Below, piece by piece: positions 17,503 through 26,406 of a stretch of DNA of 64,000 nt (positions are counted from its first letter, which is position 1; each line of letters begins with the position of its first letter). This DNA is from Crassaminicella thermophila. Its GTDB lineage: Bacteria > Bacillota > Clostridia > Peptostreptococcales > Thermotaleaceae. The DNA is taken from positions 1,741,026-1,805,025 of the forward strand of contig NZ_CP042243.1 in NCBI RefSeq assembly GCF_008152325.1, read 5' to 3'. The notes under the pieces were generated by a model. The model saw only the letters and a list, made by a program, of their open reading frames with translations. It was not told the origin of the DNA and did no database searches. Position numbers and translations under genes: made by a program.

Positions 17503-17771
17503 AGTCTTCATCTCCTAAATAAAATAATCTAATATTTCTATTTTACTACATAAGAAAACATATTCAAAACTTATAATATTGCATTTATTTTGATTTATCT
17601 TCATTTTACATGAATTGATATAGATTTTATTATTCATTCTTAAAATTTTTCTTGTTTGTTTAATATTTCTGCAAATTGTAAATTTTTTGTTTTTATCAAT
17701 CTTACCTATTACCAAATTTAAATATTTATGTTAGAATCTTATTAAAGCTAATTAAAAGTGAGGTGTTCGGT

Positions 17772-18251
17772 ATGAGAAAGTATGTAAATGCTGAAGCAAG
17801 CCAACATGATATGAAACTCATACAATTAGGCGCAAAGGTTGAACAGGTTAATAGCAAAATGTGTTATGTAAAATTTAATGTTGGAGGAATCGAATTAGTA
17901 TACGTATATAATATTAATAAAAAAGGTAAATATTTTTTAGAAAGAATCAAGCCTTATCCTTTACCACTAAGAGTATTTGAATGTGAATCAGATGTTGTTG
18001 AACTTATTAAAATAGATTTAGAACAATTTAAAAGCGCAGTCAATAGTCGAAATATTAATACATTTATTGAAATAAATAGTAAATTAAATAGGACTATAAA
18101 ACAATTTGAAGATTTATTTCTATACTATAATATACCCAAAATTGAAATGGAAATTATCATGAAAAAAATAGATGAAATTCAAGACGAAATTCAAAAAGCA
18201 AAAAATATGAGTCAAAGGATTTATTTTTCTAAAGACCCTGAAAACCTATAA
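17772..18251 (+). CDS. Conserved-looking hypothetical protein
   Basis: A 159-aa soluble protein that I do not recognise. The first half looks beta-rich, with alternating hydrophobics around MCYVKFNVGGIELVYVYNINKKGKYFLERIKPYPLP. The second half (from about residue 70) is charged and helical, with heptad-like spacing compatible with a short coiled coil (EIIMKKIDEIQDEIQKAKNM). There is no signal peptide or cysteine motif. GAGGTG precedes the ATG at 17772; an in-frame GTG three codons earlier lies inside that site. A small membrane-anchored peptide gene follows 47 nt later and may be co-transcribed. Confidence 0.7.
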   Translation: MRKYVNAEASQHDMKLIQLGAKVEQVNSKMCYVKFNVGGIELVYVYNINKKGKYFLERIKPYPLPLRVFECESDVVELIKIDLEQFKSAVNSRNINTFIEINSKLNRTIKQFEDLFLYYNIPKIEMEIIMKKIDEIQDEIQKAKNMSQRIYFSKDPENL

Positions 18252-18298
18252 TAAAACTATACAATTGATAATCTATTATAAGAAAGAAGGATGTTCCA

Positions 18299-18556
18299 TT
18301 GAAAATAATTAACAAAGCAAGCATTTTAATAATATTGCTTACGCTGATAATTACTACTATATCTCTAATTAATAACAATTCTAGAAATATAACTTTTGAA
18401 AATAATATTTTATATGATGAAGCTAAATTCTATGGAATAGGTTTTAACTTTAATAATTTGAATCTACAAAATCGTAATAACAAATTTCATAATAACCTTG
18501 CTATAACCCAAGCTAAATTTTGGGGAATTCCAATGGATATTTTAAGAAATAACTAA
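18299..18556 (+). CDS. Small exported or membrane-anchored peptide with internal repeat
   Basis: An 85-aa product beginning with TTG; AGAAGGATG lies just upstream. Residues 1-24 form a short basic start plus a strongly hydrophobic helix (ILIILLTLIITTISLI), consistent with a signal peptide or membrane anchor without a lipobox. The rest is Asn-rich and contains two copies of a short motif, DEAKFYGIGF and TQAKFWGIPM, about 30 residues apart. No function is known to me. It sits between the 17772-18251 gene and a strong terminator, so both may form one transcript. Confidence 0.6.
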   Translation: MKIINKASILIILLTLIITTISLINNNSRNITFENNILYDEAKFYGIGFNFNNLNLQNRNNKFHNNLAITQAKFWGIPMDILRNN

Positions 18557-18580
18557 ACAATACTGAAATGTAAATAGATT

Positions 18581-18632
18581 CTCCTTTCTGGCAAGAATTA
18601 ATAATATTCAAGCCAGAAAGGAGTTTTTTTTT
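18581..18632 (+). terminator. Strong intrinsic terminator
   Basis: CTCCTTTCTGGC pairs with GCCAGAAAGGAG, followed by nine T residues, after the small peptide gene. Confidence 0.93.
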
Positions 18633-18716
18633 GAAATAATTATTTACCTTATTAGGAAAGATATATTAAGGTATTATTTTTTCATAGAAACCTACATTTT
18701 TATATGAGGTGATAAA

Positions 18717-19136
18717 ATGGCTAAAATTATAAAAGCAGATGGCATGAATAAATGTATAGGCTGTTATTCTTGTATGCTGAGTTGTTCTTGCATAAATTAT
18801 AAGCATCATTCTTTAGAAAAAAGCGCTATCAAAATTAAAACAAGTGGAGGATTAAGTGGTAAATTTACAAGTACGGTTTGTGTAGCTTGCAAAGATGAAA
18901 GAGCTTGCCTAGAAAGCTGCCCATCAAAAGCTTTAGAAAAAAGAAGTGGTGGTGGAGTTATATTAAATGAAGAAGTGTGTATTGGATGTAAAAAATGCGT
19001 ATCTGCGTGTATAGTCGGTGCTATTTCCTTTGATGAAGAATCTAAAAAACCTATTATTTGTAAGCATTGTGGTATTTGTACTAAATTTTGCCCTCATGCA
19101 TGTTTAAGAATGGAGGAAGTAGATGATGATTTATAA
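18717..19136 (+). CDS. 4Fe-4S ferredoxin-type electron carrier, AOR partner
   Basis: A 139-aa soluble iron-sulfur protein of the HycB/DmsB-like type. Cysteine clusters are CIGCYSCMLSC near residue 15, CVACKDERACLESCP in the middle, CIGCKKCVSAC near residue 98 and CKHCGICTKFCP near residue 122, enough for about four [4Fe-4S] clusters. Its 3' end overlaps the AOR gene by 14 nt and contains the AOR ribosome binding site GGAGG, so the two are translationally coupled. It likely moves electrons between the tungsten/molybdenum enzyme and ferredoxin or another carrier. Confidence 0.9.
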   Translation: MAKIIKADGMNKCIGCYSCMLSCSCINYKHHSLEKSAIKIKTSGGLSGKFTSTVCVACKDERACLESCPSKALEKRSGGGVILNEEVCIGCKKCVSACIVGAISFDEESKKPIICKHCGICTKFCPHACLRMEEVDDDL

Positions 19137-20877
19137 AAATTATATAAGCGTTTTATATATTGATTTATCAAGTAAAAAAATAAGCGTAAAACACAGACAA
19201 GATCTATGTGAATATTTAGGTGGAGTAGGCGTTGCTTCAAAACTTTTAGAAGAAAATATAAAACCTCAGTTACATCCATTAGATGAAAATCAACCTATTA
19301 TATTTGCTATTGGAGCAGCATCTTCAATATTTCCTGTTATTACAAAAACTGTTGCTATGTTTTATTCTCCTTTAACAATGGAACTTGGTGAAAGCTACGC
19401 AGGTGGAAGAATGGCTATGACTCTTCTTTTTGCAGGTTATGATGCAGTTGTTATTACTGGAAAAAGCAAAAAGCCAACTTATTTAACCATAAAAAGTAAT
19501 AATATAGCTTTTAAAGATGCTAGAGCTTTATGGGGACTTTGTACAGATGAAACTGGAAGAATTATTAGAGAAAGAGAATCTGGAGAAGGAAAAAGAAGTA
19601 TACTTCGAATTGGTCCTGCAGGTGAAAATCTTTCAAGCTTTGCAAATGTATGTGTAGATACATACAGACATTTTGGACGTCTTGGACTTGGAGCCCTATT
19701 TGGTAGTAAAAATCTAAAAGCTATCGTAACAATTGGTGATCAAAGTATTCAAATTGAAAACTTTAAAGAATACTTTAAAGTTTATAAAGAAATATATAAA
19801 AAAGTTACAGAAACAAAATTAATGAAAAAATATCATGATCTTGGCACTTCTGTAAATGTTTTACCTATGAACAAAATCGGTTCATTCCCTACAAGAAATT
19901 TAACAGAAAACCATTTTGAATATGCAGAAAATATATCTGGAGAAAAATTTGCCCAAAAAAATCTTATAAGAAAAATGGCTTGTACAAGCTGTCCAGTAGG
20001 TTGTATACATATAGGCCAGTTTAGAAGAGAATTCGATGAAGGTTATGAATTTGAATCGGTAAATGTTGCCTATGATTATGAATTGATATTTGCATTAGGT
20101 AGTTATTTAGGAATAAATACAACGGATGCTATTTTAGAACTTATAGAGAAAGTCGAACAAATGGGATTTGATGCTATTTCTACGGGTGTTGTATTAGGGT
20201 GGGCTACTGAAAGTTATAAAAAAGGACTTATTACCAATGACCATACTATAATTCCTCTTAAATATGGCCATGTAAAAAATTATATAAAAGCAGTTGAATA
20301 TATGGCAGCAAATACGAATGAATTTTATAAAATTTTATCAAAAGGTTCTTATAAAGCTTCTCAAAAATATGGAGGAATGGATTTTGCTGTTCAATTTGCA
20401 GGGAATGAAACTCCTGGATATCATACAGGATATGGTTCTATCGTTGGACATACTGTTGGAGCTAGACATTCTCATTTATGTAACGCTGGTTATTCCATAG
20501 ATCAATCAATGGAAGAATTTGATAAAGAAAAGCTTATTGAAATGATCTTTTATGAGGAAAGAGAAAGATGTATATTAAATTCCCTTATTATTTGCTTATT
20601 TGCAAGAAAAGTATATGATAAAAATACAATTCTTCTTGCATTAAATACTATTGGTTATAATTTAACTGAAAATGATCTAACTACTATCGCAGATAAAATT
20701 TATAAAACAAAATTAAAAATTAAGAAAATGCTTAAGTTTGATTTAAAAAATATAAAATTGCCAAAAAGAATTTTTCAAACCCCTTCTGCTAATGGAAAAA
20801 TTGATGAAAATTTAGCTTACGAGCTTATAAATCTATATAATAAAAAGTTAGAAGCATATTTGAATACTGACCTCTAG
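19123..20877 (+). CDS. Aldehyde ferredoxin oxidoreductase family protein
   Basis: A 584-aa tungstopterin enzyme of the AOR family, oxidising aldehydes to carboxylates (or running in reverse) with ferredoxin. The N-terminal AOR domain has SPLTMELGESYAGGRMA for cofactor phosphate contacts and LGLGALFGSKNLKAI. The [4Fe-4S] ligands are C287-x2-C290-x3-C294, with the distant fourth at C491. The DAISTGVVLGWATE stretch is typical of domain 2. Length is close to standard. GGAGG lies 6 nt before ATG 19123; ATG 19126 is an equally possible start. The actual aldehyde is unknown; the coupled multi-cluster ferredoxin suggests a dedicated electron path. Confidence 0.9.
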   Translation: MMIYKNYISVLYIDLSSKKISVKHRQDLCEYLGGVGVASKLLEENIKPQLHPLDENQPIIFAIGAASSIFPVITKTVAMFYSPLTMELGESYAGGRMAMTLLFAGYDAVVITGKSKKPTYLTIKSNNIAFKDARALWGLCTDETGRIIRERESGEGKRSILRIGPAGENLSSFANVCVDTYRHFGRLGLGALFGSKNLKAIVTIGDQSIQIENFKEYFKVYKEIYKKVTETKLMKKYHDLGTSVNVLPMNKIGSFPTRNLTENHFEYAENISGEKFAQKNLIRKMACTSCPVGCIHIGQFRREFDEGYEFESVNVAYDYELIFALGSYLGINTTDAILELIEKVEQMGFDAISTGVVLGWATESYKKGLITNDHTIIPLKYGHVKNYIKAVEYMAANTNEFYKILSKGSYKASQKYGGMDFAVQFAGNETPGYHTGYGSIVGHTVGARHSHLCNAGYSIDQSMEEFDKEKLIEMIFYEERERCILNSLIICLFARKVYDKNTILLALNTIGYNLTENDLTTIADKIYKTKLKIKKMLKFDLKNIKLPKRIFQTPSANGKIDENLAYELINLYNKKLEAYLNTDL

Positions 20878-20918
20878 AAATCTTTAATAAAATTCCCTTG
20901 TAATCTTGTATAACTGGG

Positions 20919-20963
20919 CTCTGCTTAGATCTACATTGACCTAAGCAGAGATGTTTTTTTTTT
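20919..20963 (+). terminator. Terminator after AOR
   Basis: CTCTGCTTAG pairs with CTAAGCAGAG around a 12-nt loop, followed by ATG and a run of ten T residues. Confidence 0.93.
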
Positions 20964-20998
20964 ACAAAAATCACCTATTATCTTTTGTATTTTATCTC

Positions 20999-21027
20999 TT
21001 GGCAATTTTATATTTATGCATTATAAT
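20999..21027 (+). promoter_or_regulatory. Sigma-A promoter of the YjiH-type gene
   Basis: TTGGCA (20999-21004), 17-nt spacer, TATAAT (21022-21027), 45 nt before the coding start. Confidence 0.85.
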
Positions 21028-21051
21028 AGACGAGTATTGTCGCATAAATAT
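21010..21051. repeat. Inverted repeat bracketing the YjiH-type promoter
   Basis: ATATTTATGC (21010-21019) and GCATAAATAT (21042-21051) are perfect 10-bp arms separated by 22 nt. They flank the -10 element and the predicted transcription start, so this could be a two-site operator or a 5' leader hairpin. Confidence 0.6.
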
Positions 21052-21072
21052 TCACAGTAAAGGAGTAAAACT

Positions 21073-22431
21073 ATGGAAAAACCAATAAATTTTAATTATT
21101 CATCAACTAACTTACTAAAATTTATCATACCATCATTAATAGGCACTCTGCTTTTCATGACGCCCATTTTATATCATGGAGAAGTTACAATTCCTATTGC
21201 AATACTTTCTAATTTTGTTTTAAAGCATCTTAACAATCTATTACCAGCAATTATGACAGGAATTATATGTATTACTTTTTTAGGTACAATTATTACAAAA
21301 CTATTTAAACCTCAAATGATTTTAAACAGTAAGTTTTTAAATACATTATTTAATGTATCTCCATTATGGTTTAGTTCTCGTATTCTAGGTACTATATTTG
21401 CAATTTCTACATTTTACAAGATAGGTCCTGAGTGGATCTGGTCAGAAAATACAGGTGGTCTTTTATTAAATGATTTACTTCCTATTTTATTTGCAGTGTT
21501 TCTTTTTGCAGGTATGTTTATACCATTATTATTAGATTTTGGATTGTTAGAATTTTTCGGTGCTTTGCTTACAAAAATAATGCGTCCTATTTTTACTTTG
21601 CCTGGACGTTCTTCAATAGACTGTATTGCATCTTGGCTTGGAGATGGAACAATCGGCGTACTTCTTACAAGCAAGCAATATGAGGACGGTTATTATACAA
21701 AAAGAGAAGCAGCTGTTATTGGGACAACCTTCTCAGCCGTTTCAATAACTTTCAGCCTTGTAGTAATTTCTCAAGTGAATCTTGGACACATGTTTGTTCC
21801 ATTTTATTTAACGATTCTTTTAGCTGGAATAACAGCAGCAATGATAACACCACGTATACCACCCCTATCAAAAAAACCTGACACATATTTTAACAATGTG
21901 AAAAAAGATGATTCAGAAGCAATTCCAAAAAACTATTCTTCTTTTAAATGGGGTCTAGAAAAAGCAGTAGAAAAAGCTAGTAAAAATGATAATCCTATGA
22001 ACTTCATAAAACAAGGAGTTCAAAATATTCTTGATATGTGGCTAGGAGTAGCACCTGTAGTTATGGCTATGGGAACACTTGCACTAGTTTTTGCTGAGTA
22101 TACTCCTATATTCAAATGGTTAGGATTACCTTTTATCCCTTTATTAAAACTTTTACAAGTACCAGAAGCAAAAGAAGCTTCCCAAACACTTGTTGTAGGG
22201 TTTGCAGATATGTTCCTTCCTTCAGTTATAGGAACTTCTATTAAAAGTGAGCTAACTCGATTTGTTATAGCATGCGTTTCTGTTACTCAGCTTATTTACA
22301 TGTCTGAAGTTGGTGGATTACTTTTAGGTTCAAAGATCCCTGTTTCTATAAAAGACTTAATCATTATATTTATTGAACGTACTCTCATTACGCTGCCAAT
22401 AATTGTGTTTATGGCACATATAATATTTTAA
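21073..22431 (+). CDS. YjiH-type membrane protein with nucleoside-recognition (Gate) domains
   Basis: A 452-aa polytopic membrane protein with about ten helices, resembling the YjiH family and the Gate (nucleoside recognition) domain. The two Gate-like segments are seen around LPGRSSIDCIASWLGDGTIGVLLTSKQYEDGYYTKREA and, near the C-terminus, FADMFLPSVIGTSI with VTQLIYMSEVGGLLLGS. Role is unproven; related proteins are thought to move small polar solutes. It is monocistronic, with its own promoter and terminator. AAAGGAG lies before the ATG. Confidence 0.8.
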   Translation: MEKPINFNYSSTNLLKFIIPSLIGTLLFMTPILYHGEVTIPIAILSNFVLKHLNNLLPAIMTGIICITFLGTIITKLFKPQMILNSKFLNTLFNVSPLWFSSRILGTIFAISTFYKIGPEWIWSENTGGLLLNDLLPILFAVFLFAGMFIPLLLDFGLLEFFGALLTKIMRPIFTLPGRSSIDCIASWLGDGTIGVLLTSKQYEDGYYTKREAAVIGTTFSAVSITFSLVVISQVNLGHMFVPFYLTILLAGITAAMITPRIPPLSKKPDTYFNNVKKDDSEAIPKNYSSFKWGLEKAVEKASKNDNPMNFIKQGVQNILDMWLGVAPVVMAMGTLALVFAEYTPIFKWLGLPFIPLLKLLQVPEAKEASQTLVVGFADMFLPSVIGTSIKSELTRFVIACVSVTQLIYMSEVGGLLLGSKIPVSIKDLIIIFIERTLITLPIIVFMAHIIF

Positions 22432-22437
22432 TAAATA

Positions 22438-22468
22438 TCCCCTGCTTTTTTTATCTGAAAGCAGGGGA
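22438..22468 (+). terminator. Terminator after the YjiH-type gene
   Basis: TCCCCTGCTTT pairs with AAAGCAGGGGA directly after the stop codon. Confidence 0.85.
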
Positions 22469-22548
22469 TTTATAATTAAAAATATTATTTAATCTAACTT
22501 CTTTTTAAATCTTACTGACTTTACATAGAATCATTTCATTTGATTCAT

Positions 22549-23022
22549 CTATTTTTTTATCTTAATTTTTAATATTTCTTCTCCATTATTAAAATTCTTA
22601 TCTAAACTTTCTACTTTATCCATATTCGTTATAACAATTGGCGTAATGGTATCCTTTCCTGAGTTTTTTATATATGCTAAATTAACTTCAATAATTCCTG
22701 TTCCTTTTTTCACTTTACTTCCGACTTCTACAAGTCTTTTGAATCCTTCTCCTTTTAAATCTACTGTATCTATACCTATGTGAACCAATATTTCTAATCC
22801 TTCTTCTGTAGTTATACCAAAAGCATGATTCGTAGGAAAAATTTGAGTAATCTTTCCATCACAAGGAGCAACAGCAATATTGTTTTTTGGTTTTACTGCA
22901 ACTCCATCTCCAAGTAACTTATTTGAGAAAGCTTGGTCACTTACTGTCGTTATATCTCGAATTTCTCCTTCAAAGGGTGATCTTATACTAAATACTTTAT
23001 TTTTTCTGAACATATTAAACAT
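22549..23022 (-). CDS. PTS EIIA component, glucose/GlcNAc family (Crr-like)
   Basis: A 157-aa cytosolic phosphocarrier of the PTS glucose superfamily, taking phosphate from HPr and passing it to EIIB. The phosphorylated His is in ILVHIGIDTV and the partner His in PTNHAFGITT. SPFEGEI near the N-terminus is the family start. NagE here ends after its EIIB domain, so this separate EIIA is needed to complete it. GGAGG precedes the ATG. It is the last gene of the nag operon, 11 nt after nagB. Confidence 0.93.
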   Translation of the reverse strand: MFNMFRKNKVFSIRSPFEGEIRDITTVSDQAFSNKLLGDGVAVKPKNNIAVAPCDGKITQIFPTNHAFGITTEEGLEILVHIGIDTVDLKGEGFKRLVEVGSKVKKGTGIIEVNLAYIKNSGKDTITPIVITNMDKVESLDKNFNNGEEILKIKIKK

Positions 23023-23033
23023 GATACATCCTC

Positions 23034-23789
23034 CTATAAATACACTTCATTAATTTTTTCTAAGTTTAATTTAGATGCAGCTTCCTTATCCACTATAAAC
23101 ATTACATCTGGATGCAGTTGTAATACAGATGCTGGAAGTTTAGGAGTTATTTTTCCATAGATAGCCCCATAAATAGCATCTGCTTTTTCTTTTCCACTAG
23201 CTAAAAGAAGTATTTTTCTAGCATGCATGATAGTTTTTATCCCCATACTAATTGCTTTAGTAGGAACATCTTCCATAGAATCAAAAAATCTTGAATTATC
23301 ATTTATAGTCTGTTCATCTAAATTAACCATATGCGTAAGTGCTTCAAATTTTATATCTGGCTCATTAAATCCTATATGTCCATTTCTACCTATTCCTAAA
23401 ACTTGTAAGTCTATTCCTCCACACTGTCTTATCTTTCTTTCATACTCTAAAGATTCTTGATAGATATCTTTCGCCATACCATTTGGTATATTTACGCTTT
23501 CTTTACTAATATTTATAAATTTAAAAAAGTTCTCATGCATATAATAATAATAACTTTGTTTATTTTCCTTATCTAAGCCATAATATTCGTCTAAATTAAA
23601 AGTTTTAACTTGCTCAAAATCAATATGTCCATCTTTATAAGTTTTGACAAGATATTTATACATACCTAAAGGTGTAGCTCCTGTAGCAAGTCCTAAGATA
23701 CTATCAGGCTTTAAAATTATCTGACTAGCTACAATATTAGCCGCTTTTTTACTCATCTCATCATAATCATCAACACAAATAATTCTCAT
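23034..23789 (-). CDS. nagB: Glucosamine-6-phosphate deaminase NagB
   Basis: A 251-aa enzyme converting glucosamine-6-phosphate to fructose-6-phosphate and ammonia. Family motifs are GLATGATPLGMY (phosphate loop), the catalytic NLDEYYGL, GIGRNGHIGFNEP with catalytic His, and GIKTIMHARKILLLASG. It lacks the C-terminal allosteric extension of the E. coli enzyme, like other Firmicute NagB proteins. The ATG overlaps the nagA stop (TAATG), so the two are coupled. Confidence 0.96.
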   Translation of the reverse strand: MRIICVDDYDEMSKKAANIVASQIILKPDSILGLATGATPLGMYKYLVKTYKDGHIDFEQVKTFNLDEYYGLDKENKQSYYYYMHENFFKFINISKESVNIPNGMAKDIYQESLEYERKIRQCGGIDLQVLGIGRNGHIGFNEPDIKFEALTHMVNLDEQTINDNSRFFDSMEDVPTKAISMGIKTIMHARKILLLASGKEKADAIYGAIYGKITPKLPASVLQLHPDVMFIVDKEAASKLNLEKINEVYL

Positions 23790-24940
23790 TAGTTTCTCAC
23801 CTCATATACAGCATTTCCTTCTACTATGGTTTTTAAAATATTTATATTTTTATCGAAAATAACTAAATCTGCTACCTTCCCTTTTTCTATACTTCCTAGT
23901 TTATCATCTATATTGATAGCCCTTGCTTGATTTAAGCTAACCATATTTACGATTTCATTCAATTTATAATCCGTATAATCCCTTATGTTTCTTACAGCTT
24001 CATTTAACTTTAGTATGCTTCCTGCTAAAGTACCATCCTCAAGTCTTGCACTCTTTTCATCTACAACTACTCTTTGTCCTCCTAATTCATATTCTCCACA
24101 TTTCATACATCCTGCTCTCATTGAATCTGTAACTAAAATAATTCTATGCTTTTTATTTATATCTATAAAAGCTTGAAAAAAACCTTTATGAACATGAATC
24201 GTATCTGCTATTAGCTCACAATATACATCTTTTGAGAATACTGCTCCGACAACACCAGGGTTTCTATGATGAAATCCTGTCATGGCATTAAATGTATGTG
24301 TAATATACGTAACACCTCTTTCTATCGCTTTTAATGCTTCTTCAAAAGTAGCATTTGTATGACCCATAGAAAGTCTTATATTTTTATGTTTTTTCATGCT
24401 TTCTATAAATTCATAGTTAAGATCTTCTTCTGGTGCAAAGGTTATAATTCTTAAAATATCTAAATAGGGTTTTATTAATTCATAATCAGGTTTTATGATA
24501 TATTTTTCATTTTGAGCACCTTTGTATTTTTTACTTATAAAAGGACCTTCCATATGAACACCTTGAATTTTTGCCCCTTCTAAATTCTTATCCATACAAT
24601 TTTTTATGTTTTCTAAAGCACTTATGATAGAATATTTAGACATGGTCATTGTAGTTGGCAAAAAAGATGTTACTCCCGTTTTAGCTATGGATTTTGAAAT
24701 ATTATTTAGTGCTTCAAAATTAGCATCCATTATGTCAAACCCTGCAGATCCATGAATATGCAAATCTATAAAACCAGGCGATATATAATTATTTCTTGCA
24801 TCCACCACTTCTTCAATACTATCTATTTTTTTTAATTCCTCCTTCTTGACTATATCTATTATTTCTTTATTATACAAAAGTACAAATCCCTCTAAGATAA
24901 CATCTTCTAAAATGATTTTTCCATTTATAATGGCTTTCAT
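23789..24940 (-). CDS. nagA: N-acetylglucosamine-6-phosphate deacetylase NagA
   Basis: A 383-aa amidohydrolase-superfamily enzyme that removes acetate from GlcNAc-6-P. The metal-binding HIHG is in PGFIDLHIHGSAGFD. EGPFISKKYKGAQ, SMGHTNATFEEAL and ITHTFNAMTGFHHRNPG follow in order, and the catalytic Asp is in LVTDSMRAGC. The C-terminal GSIEKGKVADLVIFD is typical of the superfamily. TTAGGAG precedes the ATG. It is placed between nagE and nagB. Confidence 0.96.
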   Translation of the reverse strand: MKAIINGKIILEDVILEGFVLLYNKEIIDIVKKEELKKIDSIEEVVDARNNYISPGFIDLHIHGSAGFDIMDANFEALNNISKSIAKTGVTSFLPTTMTMSKYSIISALENIKNCMDKNLEGAKIQGVHMEGPFISKKYKGAQNEKYIIKPDYELIKPYLDILRIITFAPEEDLNYEFIESMKKHKNIRLSMGHTNATFEEALKAIERGVTYITHTFNAMTGFHHRNPGVVGAVFSKDVYCELIADTIHVHKGFFQAFIDINKKHRIILVTDSMRAGCMKCGEYELGGQRVVVDEKSARLEDGTLAGSILKLNEAVRNIRDYTDYKLNEIVNMVSLNQARAINIDDKLGSIEKGKVADLVIFDKNINILKTIVEGNAVYEVRN

Positions 24941-24981
24941 AAAAACATCTCCTAAAAGTTTTAATCATAAATTAGGAACCT

Positions 24982-25007
24982 GAAGAAGCTATTATAATAG
25001 CTTCTTC
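24982..25007 (-). repeat. Palindrome at the 3' end of nagE
   Basis: A perfect 26-bp palindrome (arms GAAGAAGCTATTA) spans the nagE stop codon. No T-run follows, so a processing or stability hairpin between nagE and nagA is more likely than a full terminator. Confidence 0.65.
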
Positions 25008-26359
25008 ATTTTTGTAGATAAAATCTCTACCTTTGTTCCCACAATAACTTGCATGTTCTTATCATTAATTTTTAATACGCCTGATGCTCCTAGACGCTTT
25101 AGTTTATCTTCATCAACAGCAGCAGTATCTCTTAGTGTAAGTCTAAGCCTAGTTATACAAGAATCTAATTCTATTATATTTGTTTTTCCTCCTAAAGCCT
25201 TTAAATACTCACTAGCTAGATAATCCATACTATCTTCCTTGCTTAAATGAACTGAAGTATTTTCCTCTTTATCTTCTCTTCCTGGAGTTTTAATATCAAA
25301 TTTTTTAATTGCAAATAAAAATACAAAATAGTATACAGCCCCAAATGCCAATCCTATAGGTATTAAAAGCCACCCTTTCGTTGCTAAATTCATATTTATT
25401 ACATAATCTATTGCTCCCCCAGAAAAACCGAAACCATGAAGTATACCTAGCTTATAAGTCACTGCCATAGATATCCCTGTTAATATTGCATGAATAACAT
25501 ATAAAGCTGGTGCTATAAACATAAACATAAATTCTAATGGTTCAGTAATACCAGTTAAGAAAGCTGTAAAAGCGACTGACCCTAAAACACCTGCTACAGA
25601 CTTTTTATTTTCCTTCTTAGCTGTAGTATACATAGCTAAAGCTGCCGCTGGAAGACCAAACATCATTACAGGGAAAAATCCAGTCATAAATATTCCTGCA
25701 TTTGGATCTCCTGCAAAAAACCTATTTAAATCTCCTGTTACACCATTGTATTCTCCAAATATAAACCAAACTATACTGTTCATGATATGATGAAGACCTG
25801 TTGGAATCAATAATCTGTTTAATAGTCCATATACAAATAATCCAGCTTCACCTGCTCCTATTATCCAATTTCCTATAGAATCAATTATATTTTGAACATA
25901 AGGCCAACCATGACCAAACACAAATCCTAAAGCGATACAAGCTAAAGCAGTTATGATTGGAACAAAACGCTTTCCACTAAAGAAACCTAAATAATCAGGA
26001 AGCTTAATATTATGATACTTATTATAAAGATTACCTGCTAAAATACCTGCAATCATACCTGCTAAAACACCCATATTAATATCCCCATTTATAGATTTTG
26101 CACAAGAATCTAAAATAAAATATCCTACAGCACCAGCAAGACCTGCTGCTCCTTGATTATCTTTTGCAAAGCCTATTGCTACACCTATTGCAAATAGAAT
26201 TGGTAGATTTCCAAAAATAGATTCCCCTGCTGCTGTTATAAATGGTAATCCCCATAAAACACCTAGTCTTAAAAGTATGGCTACAACAGGCATTACAGCT
26301 ATCGGTAGCATTAAAGATTTTCCTAACTTTTGTAACTTACCAAAAATATTACTACTCAT
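24992..26359 (-). CDS. nagE: PTS N-acetylglucosamine EIICB component
   Basis: A 455-aa membrane permease and phosphotransferase that imports and phosphorylates N-acetylglucosamine. The N-terminal EIIC domain has about ten helices, with FLTGITEPLEFMFMF as the substrate-loop signature and GLHHIMNSIVWF. The C-terminal EIIB domain has the phosphorylated Cys in LDSCITRLRLTLRD. There is no EIIA domain; it is encoded separately at 22549-23022. GlcNAc rather than glucose specificity is inferred from nagA and nagB in the same operon. GGAGG precedes the ATG, with a RAT/terminator switch in the leader. Confidence 0.93.
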   Translation of the reverse strand: MSSNIFGKLQKLGKSLMLPIAVMPVVAILLRLGVLWGLPFITAAGESIFGNLPILFAIGVAIGFAKDNQGAAGLAGAVGYFILDSCAKSINGDINMGVLAGMIAGILAGNLYNKYHNIKLPDYLGFFSGKRFVPIITALACIALGFVFGHGWPYVQNIIDSIGNWIIGAGEAGLFVYGLLNRLLIPTGLHHIMNSIVWFIFGEYNGVTGDLNRFFAGDPNAGIFMTGFFPVMMFGLPAAALAMYTTAKKENKKSVAGVLGSVAFTAFLTGITEPLEFMFMFIAPALYVIHAILTGISMAVTYKLGILHGFGFSGGAIDYVINMNLATKGWLLIPIGLAFGAVYYFVFLFAIKKFDIKTPGREDKEENTSVHLSKEDSMDYLASEYLKALGGKTNIIELDSCITRLRLTLRDTAAVDEDKLKRLGASGVLKINDKNMQVIVGTKVEILSTKMKKLL

Positions 26360-26406
26360 AATAATTCCTCCTTTTTTTTCATAAGATTATTTATTATATA
26401 ACAAAA

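Noticed and set aside
17515-17715. Minus-strand ORF of 66 codons between the ArsB/NhaD-type gene and the next gene
   Set aside because: AT-rich, no ribosome binding site, low-complexity Lys/Ile/Asn composition; looks like chance.
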